Shown: positions 29,613 to 37,188 of the stretch, in pieces | How the letters are laid out: each line of letters begins with the position of its first letter | How positions within the stretch are numbered: the first letter of the stretch is position 1 | DNA from: Comamonas sp. BIGb0152 | Lineage (GTDB): Bacteria > Pseudomonadota > Gammaproteobacteria > Burkholderiales > Burkholderiaceae_C | DNA length: 64,000 bases | Direction of reading: 5' to 3' | Assembly: GCF_024809975.1 (NCBI RefSeq) | Contig: NZ_JANUDY010000001.1 | Span: 310,001 to 374,000 of the forward strand | The notes under the pieces: model-generated | Databases searched by the model: none | The model's input: the letters and a program-made list of their open reading frames with translations, nothing else | Told to the model about the DNA's origin: nothing | Translations under genes and position numbers: made by a program

Positions 29613-30410
29613 ATGAAACTTCGTATCGCCACTGCCCGCCAGGGTGTTGCCTGGGTGCAAGACGGCTTCAAAACCTTCAAGACACAGGCCCTGGCCCTGA
29701 CCTCGCTGTTCTTTTTGTCGATGATGGTGATGTCCCTGATCGGGGCCATTCCGATTGCAGGCACCTTCATTGCGCTGGCCTTGCTGCCAGTCTCCACCTT
29801 GTGCATGATGATTGGCGCCGCCTTGGCCACCCAAGGCACGCGCCCCAGCCTGCCGGTGGTGCTGGCCGCCTTGCGCATGGACAAGGAGCGCCGCAACGCC
29901 TTCATCGTGCTCGGTGTGTTCTATGCGCTGTCCTTTTTGCTGGTGCTGGGCTTTTCCGCGCTGTTTGACGGCGGCCAGTTCGCGCGGCTGAACCTGATGG
30001 GCGGCGAGATCACGCGCGAGATCGTCGAGCAGCCCGCCTTTCAGCAGGCCATGTTTGCCACCATGCTGCTGTACATTCCGCTGTCCTTGCTGTTTTGGCA
30101 TGCACCCGGCCTGATTTACTGGCATCGCGTGCCTGCCATCAAGGCCGTGTTCTTCAGCCTGATTGCCTGCAGCCGCAATATCGGCGCCTTCACCATGTTT
30201 GGCCTGGCCTGGATGGCCGTGGGCATTGGCTTTGGCATTGCCATGGCGCTGTTGTCAGCCTTGCTGGGCACGCTGCTCGGTGCCTGGGCGGCAGGGGCCA
30301 TCGCCATTGCCGGCTCGCTGATGCTGGCCGCCATGTTTCTGACCTCGGTGGTGTTCAGCTTTCGCGACTGCTTTGAGGCACCCGAGCAGAGCGACAGCGT
30401 CGCGCTCTGA
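29613..30410 (+). CDS. BPSS1780-family integral membrane protein
   Basis: A 265-residue membrane protein with about five or six hydrophobic helices. The N-terminus (ATARQGVAWVQDGFKTFKTQ) and a later FWHAPGLIYWHRVPAIKAVFFS segment resemble the BPSS1780 family described in Burkholderiales. Role unknown. It is followed by a good terminator. Confidence 0.8.
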   Translation: MKLRIATARQGVAWVQDGFKTFKTQALALTSLFFLSMMVMSLIGAIPIAGTFIALALLPVSTLCMMIGAALATQGTRPSLPVVLAALRMDKERRNAFIVLGVFYALSFLLVLGFSALFDGGQFARLNLMGGEITREIVEQPAFQQAMFATMLLYIPLSLLFWHAPGLIYWHRVPAIKAVFFSLIACSRNIGAFTMFGLAWMAVGIGFGIAMALLSALLGTLLGAWAAGAIAIAGSLMLAAMFLTSVVFSFRDCFEAPEQSDSVAL

Positions 30411-30427
30411 ACCTCACCGCATCCCGC

Positions 30428-30462
30428 AAGCCCGGCCTGTTCCACACAGCCCGGGCTTTTTT
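30428..30462 (+). terminator. Rho-independent terminator after the BPSS1780-type gene
   Basis: AAGCCCGG (30428-30435) pairs with CCGGGCTT (30451-30458) and is followed by a run of six T. Confidence 0.85.
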
Positions 30463-30500
30463 ATGCCTGCCACTTGGCCCGCTACTGCGGGCGCTGGCCT

Positions 30501-32951
30501 TTACACCACCGTCAGCTTGGCCACCGACAGCGCCAGCCACTTGGTGCCGTGGCGCGGAAAGTTGACCTGGGCGCGGGCATCGTCGCCGCTGCCTTCAACG
30601 GCCAGCACCTTGCCCTCGCCGAACTTGTTGTGGAAGACATTGGCGCCCTTTTTGATGCCATGCGCAGGCTCGGCCTTTTGCGCCGGCACGGGGGTCTTGC
30701 CCCACATGCTGGGGGCCGCATCGCCATAACCGCCGCCGCTGGACGAACGGCCACCGCCGCCGCCATAAGCCAGACTGCCCATGCCGCTGCCAAAGCCCGA
30801 ATGCTTGGGTGACAGCCACTTGAGCGCCTCTTCGGGCAGCTCATCAAGAAAGCGGCTGCGCACGTTGTAGCGCGTGGTGCCATGGAGCATGCGGGTCTGC
30901 GAGGTACTCAGGTACAGGCGGTTGCGCGCCCGGGTGATGGCGACATACATCAGGCGGCGCTCTTCTTCGAGCCCGCCGGTGTCGGTCATCGCGTTCTCGT
31001 GCGGGAACAGGCCTTCTTCCAGCCCGCCGATAAACACCACATCAAATTCCAGCCCCTTGCTGGCGTGCACCGTCATCAGCTGTACGGCATCCTGGCCGGC
31101 TTGCGCCTGGTTGTCGCCAGCCTCCAGCGCGGCATGGGTCAGGAAGGCCACTAGCGGCGACAAGGTCTCGCCGGTATCGGGGTTCACCATGGCCGGATTG
31201 GCGGCATCGGGCAGCTGGATATCGAGCGCTGGCGCATCCGGGTCCAGCCCCTGGCTGACGGGGCTTTGCCCGCTGCCTGGCACGCCCATGGCCTGCTGCT
31301 CATCCAAGGGGATGGCCACGGCATCCTTGCCAAAGCCCTCCTGGGTGACAAAGCTCTCTGCCGCCGTGACCAGTTCACCCAGGTTGTCAATGCGGTCCGC
31401 GCCTTCTTTTTCACTCTGGTAGTGCTCGATCAGGCCGCTCACCACCAGCATGCGCTCGATGGTCTCGCGCAAGGTCTTGCCCTGGGTTTCCTCACGCAGC
31501 ACATCCACCATCGCGACAAAGGACTGCAGCTTGGTGCCTGCCTTGCCAGCTACGGCGGTCACTGCGTCGTACAAGGAGCAGCCGGCGGCCTGCGCCCCTT
31601 CTTGCAACTGCTCGGTGGTGCGGGCGCCAATGCCGCGCGGCGGAAAGTTCACCACCCGCATAAAGCTGGTGTCGTCGTGCGGGTTCTCCAGCAAGCGCAG
31701 ATAGGCCAGCGCATGCTTGATTTCCGCCCGCTCGAAAAAGCGCAGCCCGCCGTACACGCGGTAGGCCACGCCGGCATTGAACAGGCTGGTTTCCAGAATC
31801 CGGCTCTGGGCATTGCTGCGGTAAAGCACGGCGATCTCGCTGCGCGCCACGCCATCGCTTTTGACCAGCGACTTGATCTCCTCGACCATCCACTGCGCCT
31901 CGGCCATGTCGGTCGCGCTCTCGGACACGCGCACCGGCTCGCCCGGGCCCTGGTCGGTGCGCAGGTTCTTGCCCAGGCGGTTGCTGTTGTGGCTGATCAG
32001 CGCATTGGCGCTGTCAAGAATATTGCTGTAGCTGCGGTAGTTCTGCTCCAGCTTGATCTGCTGGCGCACATCGAACTCACGCACAAAATCCTGCATATTG
32101 CCCACGCGCGCACCCCGGAAGGCGTAGATGCTCTGGTCGTCATCGCCCACCGCAATCACGCTGCTGTGCGACTGGAACTGGCCACCCACCATGTCGCCGG
32201 CCAGCTGCTTGAGCCAGAGGTACTGCAGGCGGTTGGTGTCCTGGAACTCGTCGACCATCATGTGGCGAAAACGGTGCTGGTAGTGCTGGCGGATGGGGAG
32301 GTTGTCGCGCAGCAGCTCGTAGGAGCGCAGCATCAGCTCGCCAAAATCCACCACGCCCTCGCGCAGGCATTGCTCTTCATAGAGCTGGTACAGCTCCACC
32401 TTCTTGCGCTCGGCCATGTCGCGCGCCTGCACATCCGAGGGGCGTAGGCCCTCTTCCTTGCAGCCGCTGATGAAATACTGCAGCTGCTTGGGCGGCAGCG
32501 CTTCTTCGTCCACCTGGAACTGCTTGCACAGGCGCTTGACCGCCGAGAGCTGGTCTTGCGTGTCCAGGATCTGGAAGGCCTGGGGCAGGTTGGCCGATTT
32601 GTAATGCGCCCGCAGCATGCGGTTGCACAGACCGTGGAAGGTGCCAATCCACATGCCGCGCACATTGATGGGCAGCATGGTCGACAGGCGGGTGAGCATC
32701 TCTTTGGCGGCCTTGTTGGTGAAGGTCACCGCCAAGATGCCGCCAGGCGTGGCGCGGCCGGTCTGCAGCAACCAGGCAATGCGCGTGGTCAGCACCCGGG
32801 TCTTGCCCGAGCCGGCGCCGGCCAGAATCAAGGCATGGCCACCCTCCAAGGTGGCAGCGGCCAGCTGCTCGTCGTTAAGGCCATTGAGAAGCGGCAATTG
32901 CCCCGTGCTACCCGCGCCAGACGGCAGCGCAAACAAATCATTCGAATCCAT
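30501..32951 (-). CDS. uvrD: UvrD/Rep/PcrA-type DNA helicase
   Basis: Superfamily 1A 3'-5' helicase of 816 residues for excision and mismatch repair and for clearing proteins from DNA. Visible motifs: GLNDEQLAAA (Q motif), Walker A GAGSGKTRVLTTRIAWL, FTNKAAKEM, GTFHGLCNRMLR, DEFQDTNRLQYLW, VGDDDQSIYAFRGA, LEQNYRS, and MTVHASKGLEFDVVFIGGLEEGLFPHE with VAITRARNRLYL near the C-terminus. After these comes a Gly/Ser-rich linker and a C-terminal HNKFGEGKVL domain typical of UvrD/PcrA. PcrA and UvrD cannot be separated by eye. Confidence 0.93.
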   Translation of the reverse strand: MDSNDLFALPSGAGSTGQLPLLNGLNDEQLAAATLEGGHALILAGAGSGKTRVLTTRIAWLLQTGRATPGGILAVTFTNKAAKEMLTRLSTMLPINVRGMWIGTFHGLCNRMLRAHYKSANLPQAFQILDTQDQLSAVKRLCKQFQVDEEALPPKQLQYFISGCKEEGLRPSDVQARDMAERKKVELYQLYEEQCLREGVVDFGELMLRSYELLRDNLPIRQHYQHRFRHMMVDEFQDTNRLQYLWLKQLAGDMVGGQFQSHSSVIAVGDDDQSIYAFRGARVGNMQDFVREFDVRQQIKLEQNYRSYSNILDSANALISHNSNRLGKNLRTDQGPGEPVRVSESATDMAEAQWMVEEIKSLVKSDGVARSEIAVLYRSNAQSRILETSLFNAGVAYRVYGGLRFFERAEIKHALAYLRLLENPHDDTSFMRVVNFPPRGIGARTTEQLQEGAQAAGCSLYDAVTAVAGKAGTKLQSFVAMVDVLREETQGKTLRETIERMLVVSGLIEHYQSEKEGADRIDNLGELVTAAESFVTQEGFGKDAVAIPLDEQQAMGVPGSGQSPVSQGLDPDAPALDIQLPDAANPAMVNPDTGETLSPLVAFLTHAALEAGDNQAQAGQDAVQLMTVHASKGLEFDVVFIGGLEEGLFPHENAMTDTGGLEEERRLMYVAITRARNRLYLSTSQTRMLHGTTRYNVRSRFLDELPEEALKWLSPKHSGFGSGMGSLAYGGGGGRSSSGGGYGDAAPSMWGKTPVPAQKAEPAHGIKKGANVFHNKFGEGKVLAVEGSGDDARAQVNFPRHGTKWLALSVAKLTVV

Positions 32952-33029
32952 GCCGCCATTGTAGGGAGATCAGCCAGGGCCAGCATGCCCGCGCGGCGCT
33001 GACGCATACTGCAGCGGCTGCCAAGGCTT

Positions 33030-33057
33030 TTGCAAAGCCGGCGCATGCTGCTAGAAT
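33030..33057 (+). promoter_or_regulatory. Promoter of guaC
   Basis: TTGCAA (33030-33035), 16-base spacer, TAGAAT (33052-33057), with TG at 33049-33050 making an extended -10. This predicts a start near 33064, right at the base of a terminator-like hairpin. Confidence 0.65.
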
Positions 33058-33062
33058 CAGTC

Positions 33063-33097
33063 ACCGGGCCCAAGTTTCTTGTGACCCGGTTTTTTTG
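33063..33097 (+). terminator. Terminator-like hairpin at the start of the guaC leader (candidate attenuator)
   Basis: ACCGGG (33063-33068) pairs with CCCGGT (33085-33090); inside, CAAG/CTTG makes a second stem, and a run of eight T follows. No gene on the plus strand upstream needs a terminator here, so regulation of guaC is the likely purpose. TCAC (33061-33064) and GTGA (33081-33084) can form a competing helix. Confidence 0.6.
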
Positions 33098-33157
33098 CGC
33101 CTGCAACAGCGCAATCCAGGACCTTCCGATGCGAAGTGCTCCCCCAAAAAGCCGGTC

Positions 33158-33217
33158 TCCAAGCCAAGCGCCCCATCACCGCGAAATAGTTTGCGGTGAC
33201 CTTTCATGGAGCTTGGA
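33158..33217 (+). promoter_or_regulatory. Structured 5' leader of guaC with ribosome-site pairing
   Basis: TCCAAGC (33158-33164) can pair with GCTTGGA (33211-33217), which overlaps the ribosome-binding region before the ATG at 33223. Enclosed is a second perfect stem, TCACCGC/GCGGTGA (33176-33182 with 33193-33199). This resembles a switchable, translation-controlling leader. I do not recognise a known riboswitch class. Confidence 0.45.
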
Positions 33218-33222
33218 ATCAA

Positions 33223-34200
33223 ATGGAAATCTTCGACTACGACAACATTCTTTTGCTGCCCCGCAAGTGCCGCGTGGAAAGCCGCTCGGAATGTGACGCC
33301 AGCGTCGTGCTCGGCAACCGCACCTTCCGCCTGCCGGTGGTGCCTGCCAACATGAAGACGGTGCTGGACGAGAAGATCTGCAAGTTTTTGGCGCAACACG
33401 GCTACTTCTATGTGATGCACCGCTTTGACATCGACAACCTGGCCTTCACCAAGGCCATGCAGTCGCAAGGCCTGTTCGCCTCCATCTCGCTGGGCGTCAA
33501 GCAAGCAGACTACGAGGTAGTCGACCGCTTTGTGGCCGACGACATCTGCCCCGAATACATCACCATCGACATTGCCCACGGCCATGCCGACAGCGTGAAG
33601 AACATGATCGGCTACCTCAAAGAAAAGCTGCCCGAGGCCTTTGTGATCGCCGGCAACGTGGCCACCCCCGAGGCCGTGATCGACCTGGAAAACTGGGGCG
33701 CCGATGCCACCAAGGTGGGCGTGGGCCCGGGCAAAGTCTGCATCACCAAGCTCAAGACGGGTTTTGGCACCGGCGGCTGGCAGCTGTCGGCGCTCAAGTG
33801 GTGCGCGCGCGTGGCGACCAAGCCCATCATTGCCGACGGCGGTATCCGCAGCCATGGCGACATCGCCAAGAGCATCCGCTTTGGCGCCACCATGGTGATG
33901 ATCGGCTCGCTGTTTGCCGGCCATGAAGAGTCGCCCGGCAAGACGGTCGAGCTCGACGGCGAGCTGTTCAAAGAGTACTACGGCTCGGCCAGTGACTTCA
34001 ACAAGGGCGAGTACAAGCACGTCGAAGGCAAGCGCATCCTCGAACCCATCAAGGGCAAGCTGCAAGACACCTTGATCGAGATGGAGCAGGATGTGCAGTC
34101 TTCCATCAGCTATGCAGGCGGCAAGCAGCTGATGGACATCCGCAAGGTGAACTATGTGATCCTGGGCGGCGACAATGCCGGCGAACATCTGCTGATGTAA
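33223..34200 (+). CDS. guaC: GMP reductase
   Basis: Converts GMP to IMP with NADPH and release of ammonia, returning guanine nucleotides to the adenine branch. The 325-residue protein has no CBS domains and carries the catalytic Cys173 in [11 protein letters not shown], followed by [12 protein letters not shown] dehydrogenases have a different sequence after the cysteine. [15 protein letters not shown] supplies the phosphate site. The ATG at 33223 was chosen because residues [13 protein letters not shown] open the family; the upstream start at 33196 lies inside the leader structure. Confidence 0.94.
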   Translation: MEIFDYDNILLLPRKCRVESRSECDASVVLGNRTFRLPVVPANMKTVLDEKICKFLAQHGYFYVMHRFDIDNLAFTKAMQSQGLFASISLGVKQADYEVVDRFVADDICPEYITIDIAHGHADSVKNMIGYLKEKLPEAFVIAGNVATPEAVIDLENWGADATKVGVGPGKVCITKLKTGFGTGGWQLSALKWCARVATKPIIADGGIRSHGDIAKSIRFGATMVMIGSLFAGHEESPGKTVELDGELFKEYYGSASDFNKGEYKHVEGKRILEPIKGKLQDTLIEMEQDVQSSISYAGGKQLMDIRKVNYVILGGDNAGEHLLM

Positions 34201-34224
34201 GACTTGCCTGGGGCAAGCGCAGAC

Positions 34225-34251
34225 GGCCCGGCAGTGTCCGGGCCATTTTTT
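34225..34251 (+). terminator. Rho-independent terminator of guaC
   Basis: GGCCCGG (34225-34231), loop CAGTGT, CCGGGCC (34238-34244), then A and six T. Confidence 0.9.
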
Positions 34252-34374
34252 GTCTCCAGCACTGCGGGCCTGCCGGAAAAAACCAGCATTGATATCGGTA
34301 TTTTTCCGAGCAAGCGTAAAAATTAGTGCATAATACAAGGCTTGCTGCAGCGCACTGCTGACAGCAAAATATGT

Positions 34375-34450
34375 GGGCTCTTAGCTCAGTTGGTAGAGCA
34401 GCGGACTCTTAATCCGTTGGTCGAGTGTTCGAATCACTCAGGGCCCACCA
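34375..34450 (+). tRNA. tRNA-Lys (anticodon CUU), copy 1
   Basis: 76-base cloverleaf with encoded CCA. Acceptor GGGCTCT pairs with AGGGCCC (one G-U), D-arm TAGCTCAGTTGGTAGAGCA, anticodon loop CTCTTAA with CTT, and T-loop TTCGAAT. Identical to the copy 143 bases downstream. Confidence 0.97.
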
Positions 34451-34517
34451 CATATCCTGGCTTGCGATTGAAAACGCAAACCGCCGAAACAAAAGCACTC
34501 CAAGGTGCAAGCGTTTC

Positions 34518-34593
34518 GGGCTCTTAGCTCAGTTGGTAGAGCAGCGGACTCTTAATCCGTTGGTCGAGTGTTCGAATCACTCAGGGCCCACCA
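34518..34593 (+). tRNA. tRNA-Lys (anticodon CUU), copy 2
   Basis: Identical to copy 1 over all 76 bases including the CCA end. The 67-base spacer differs from the flanks of copy 1. It is followed by a strong terminator, so both are probably one transcript. Confidence 0.97.
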
Positions 34594-34600
34594 AGATCGA

Positions 34601-34630
34601 CGGCCTAGGCAAACGCCTAGGCCGTTTTTT
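34601..34630 (+). terminator. Terminator of the tRNA-Lys pair
   Basis: Perfect 10-bp stem CGGCCTAGGC/GCCTAGGCCG (34601-34610, 34615-34624), AAAC loop, then six T. Confidence 0.95.
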
Positions 34631-34745
34631 ATTTCCCTCTTCCATTCGCGCAACCCGCAGTCTCCTGTGTGAAGGGCTGCCATGGAACTGCGCTTGTAGA
34701 ATGCAGGCATCGACCTTCCTCTGACACTTTTCTACCCTCCACGCC

Positions 34746-35231
34746 ATGCGCCCCCTGCTCCCCTCCTTGCTCGCCGCCCTCGCCTTTGCAACGGCATCCA
34801 GTGCTTATGCGCATGTCACGGTCAGCAATCCCTGGGCGCGTGCCACCGTCGCGCAGCAGCAGGCCTCCGGCGTGTTCATGGATTTGCGCTCCGCGCATGA
34901 CAACGCCCAGCTGCTGAGCGTGACCACCGATGCCGCCAGCACCGCCGAGGTGCATGAGATGCGCATGGAAGACAATGTGATGAAGATGCGCGCCGTTCCC
35001 AGCGTCAGCCTGCCCAGCGGCCAGACGGTAAGCCTCAAGCCGGGCGGCTACCACATCATGCTCATGGGCCTGAAAAAGCCTTTGGCGGCAGGCGACAACA
35101 TCGATCTGACCTTGGAAGTGCTGCACGAGGATGGCGCCAAAGAACGCATTGCCGTGCGCGCACCGGTGCGCGCACTGGCGCCCGCAGCGGCGGCTGGCCA
35201 TCAACCGCACTCCGGTGCGCACCAGCACTGA
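34746..35231 (+). CDS. Periplasmic copper(I) chaperone, PCu(A)C family
   Basis: A 161-residue secreted protein: signal peptide (cleavage near AYA-HV) and a DUF461 cupredoxin-like domain. The family copper motif H-x10-M-x21-H-x-M is complete: His70, Met81, His103, Met105. The C-terminus is histidine-rich (PHSGAHQH), a second possible copper site. Homologues deliver Cu(I) to the CuA centre of cytochrome c oxidase, usually with an SCO protein; none is adjacent here. Confidence 0.92.
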   Translation: MRPLLPSLLAALAFATASSAYAHVTVSNPWARATVAQQQASGVFMDLRSAHDNAQLLSVTTDAASTAEVHEMRMEDNVMKMRAVPSVSLPSGQTVSLKPGGYHIMLMGLKKPLAAGDNIDLTLEVLHEDGAKERIAVRAPVRALAPAAAAGHQPHSGAHQH

Positions 35232-35244
35232 ATGACTCCAACAC

Positions 35245-35267
35245 CAGGGCCAAGAGCCCTGTTGTTT
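35245..35267 (+). terminator. Terminator of the copper chaperone gene
   Basis: CAGGGC (35245-35250), loop CAAGA, GCCCTG (35256-35261), followed by the T-rich TTGTTTATTT. Confidence 0.75.
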
Positions 35268-35397
35268 ATTTGATTACTAGATAAGCCTTTGTATACATCT
35301 GGGATGTGGACCTGCGGCTTCACCACATCGTAGCCAAGAAAGGTAGTTACACTTTTCAGGCGCCAGCACTTAGACTGGCATAGAGATCAAACTATAG

Positions 35398-35501
35398 TTG
35401 CCATTCATCAATTATTTGATATTAATATATCCAATATATTGACATATTATTACAAGCTTTGAAAATGGAACAACCAGCATGCGGGGCCCCGGAGCCCGCA
35501 T
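35398..35501 (+). promoter_or_regulatory. AT-rich promoter region with palindromic operator ahead of the winged-helix/GTPase unit
   Basis: In a 322-base gap, about 35385-35465 is strikingly AT-rich against the GC-rich surroundings. It holds a perfect -35 TTGACA (35439-35444) with GAAAAT 16 bases on (35461-35466), and a second candidate, TTGCCA-16-TATTAA (35398-35425). A perfect 7-3-7 palindrome AATATAT-CCA-ATATATT (35424-35440) overlaps the first -35 box. Between promoter and gene a hairpin (35479-35485 with 35495-35501) falls in the leader. The rest of the gap (35268-35397) shows nothing recognisable. Confidence 0.55.
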
Positions 35502-35553
35502 CTGACGGCCATTTTCGCAGCGCTTGACGGTGAATGTGCTAGGGAGAGTTGTT

Positions 35554-36450
35554 ATGTCCGAGTTGATCCTGCATGCCGCCCACTTGAGTGAAGCCCATCA
35601 ACTACGCTTCAGCTATTTGTTTGAAGTCGCGGCCAAGCACTGGCGCGACAAGCAGCCTGCGCAGGCCGCCAAGCCTGCCACCGAGCTGTGGGTGATCGAT
35701 GCCCAGAGCGCGCCTGACGCCATCCGCAACCGCTCCAACAGCTCCTTCGTGCTGCTGATTGCCACCGACGACCAGGCCCAGGCCTTGCGTGCCCAGTGGC
35801 CTGACCAGATCGATGCCCAGTTGCCACCTGACTACAGCGTGGGGCGCTTGACCCAGTTGCTGGAGCACATCAGCGTACAAGCCCATGGCAAGCGCCTGCG
35901 CGAGACGCTGAAAAACCGCCGCCAGCACAGCATGACCCTGGCCCATGACGTCCAGCTCAAGAATGCCGATGCCGCCTTCCTCAAGGCCACCGACCTGACC
36001 CAACCGGTATTAGCAGTGGCCGAGCCAGCCATCGAGCCGCCAGCCGTGGCCACCCCTGCTGCCGCAGCGGTGGTAGCCGTTGGCAGCGAACCTGCCGCTG
36101 GCACCCGCTTTCGCATCAAGCGCTGGACCCAGCTGACGGGCAGCATGGCGGACCAGACCCACCGCCAATTGCTCGCCGCAATGATCTCCGCCGATCGCAG
36201 CATCGAAGAGTTGGGCGAGCGCACCCAGCTGCAGCGCAGCGAAATCCTGCGCGTGCTGCAAGTGTTGCGCGGCAAAGGCGTGCTGCTGGAAACCGCGCCT
36301 CCGGCGGCCGCTGCCGCTGCGCTTGAATCTCTCGCAAGCCCCGCCCCTTCGGCTGCCTTGCCGGCTTCCGCCACAGGCAAGACCCGAGGCCTTTTTCGAC
36401 AACTGAGTCGCTGGATCGGCCAAAACCGGGCTGGCGACAACCCCACCTGA
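35554..36450 (+). CDS. Uncharacterised protein with C-terminal winged-helix-like domain, partner of the GTPase
   Basis: 298 residues, not recognised as a named family. The ATG at 35554 has a good AGGGAGA site. Residues about 40-115 (ELWVIDAQSAPDAI, SFVLLIATDD) look like an alpha/beta, receiver-like fold but lack a receiver's acidic pocket. Residues 145-180 are an Ala/Pro/Val-rich linker. Residues about 185-245 (FRIKRWTQLTG, RSIEELGERTQLQRSEILRVLQVLRGKGVLLE) read as a helix-turn-helix/winged helix. A second Ala/Pro-rich linker leads to a basic tail (LFRQLSRWIGQNR). It is followed after 12 bases by a COG2229-type GTPase, so it may be its effector or DNA-binding output. Inference only. Confidence 0.7.
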   Translation: MSELILHAAHLSEAHQLRFSYLFEVAAKHWRDKQPAQAAKPATELWVIDAQSAPDAIRNRSNSSFVLLIATDDQAQALRAQWPDQIDAQLPPDYSVGRLTQLLEHISVQAHGKRLRETLKNRRQHSMTLAHDVQLKNADAAFLKATDLTQPVLAVAEPAIEPPAVATPAAAAVVAVGSEPAAGTRFRIKRWTQLTGSMADQTHRQLLAAMISADRSIEELGERTQLQRSEILRVLQVLRGKGVLLETAPPAAAAAALESLASPAPSAALPASATGKTRGLFRQLSRWIGQNRAGDNPT

Positions 36451-36462
36451 CGGGAGGACGGC

Positions 36463-37005
36463 ATGCACCACCCCATCAAACGCATCGTGCTGCTGGGCCC
36501 TATGGGCATTGGCAAAACAACGGCCATTCGCAGCCTTTGCGGCAGCCTGGCCATTGAATGCGATGTCCCCAATCTCGACAAGCAAGCCCACGCCAAGGAG
36601 ACGACCACGGTGGGGCTGGATTTTGGGGAGATCAAGCTCGATGACGAGGACACGCTGCAAGTCTATGGTTGCCCGGGCCAGGATCGCTACGATTTTGTCC
36701 GTGAATGGGCGCTGTCGCTGGCTTTCGGGGCCGTGGTCATGGTCGACATCCATGACCCCCAGGCCATGGAGCAAACCATCGACCTGATTCAGCAGTGCCA
36801 CGCCGCACCCAATATCCAGGCCATCGTCGTGCTGATCGCCCGCCCTGCCTCGGCAACGCAGCAGGAGATGTTCACGGTACGGCTTTCTGCACATGCGCAA
36901 TGCGCGGTTCCCGTGCTCAGCGCCGATCCGCGCAACCCCTCTCAAATGCTCGATACGCTGGACATCATTGCGGCCATGCTGCCAGACGAAATCCAGCAGC
37001 CCTGA
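36463..37005 (+). CDS. Small Ras-like GTPase of the COG2229/CvnD type
   Basis: 180 residues. G1/Walker A GPMGIGKTT at 12-20; a G2-like TTTVGLDFGEI at 47-57; a G3-like GCPGQDR at 69-75, where the usual Asp of DxxG is replaced, as in conservon (CvnD) and related COG2229 GTPases. No NKxD (G4) motif is seen; the expected strand reads VLIARPAS. In actinobacterial conservons such GTPases work with a histidine kinase, a roadblock protein and a winged-helix DUF742 protein. Here only a winged-helix-like partner is adjacent, and no roadblock or kinase gene is. Family call is good; role unknown. Confidence 0.8.
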   Translation: MHHPIKRIVLLGPMGIGKTTAIRSLCGSLAIECDVPNLDKQAHAKETTTVGLDFGEIKLDDEDTLQVYGCPGQDRYDFVREWALSLAFGAVVMVDIHDPQAMEQTIDLIQQCHAAPNIQAIVVLIARPASATQQEMFTVRLSAHAQCAVPVLSADPRNPSQMLDTLDIIAAMLPDEIQQP

Positions 37006-37188
37006 CACAGCAGGGCCCAGCCCAGCCGGGCCCAGCGCGCCGCATACCGCAGCGACTGCAGATACCCGGGGCTTGAGGTAAGCTCGGCGCCTGCCGCTGC
37101 GCACCGGGCCAAGCCCAGGCTGCACCGGCCCCCTCCCTTCACCACTTTGACGACGCCACCGGCCATCCCCGCCAGTGGCGCGCTGGCC

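Noticed and set aside
34289-34334. Promoter for the tRNA-Lys genes
   Set aside because: CATAAT at 34329-34334 could be a -10, but no -35 sits at a usable distance.
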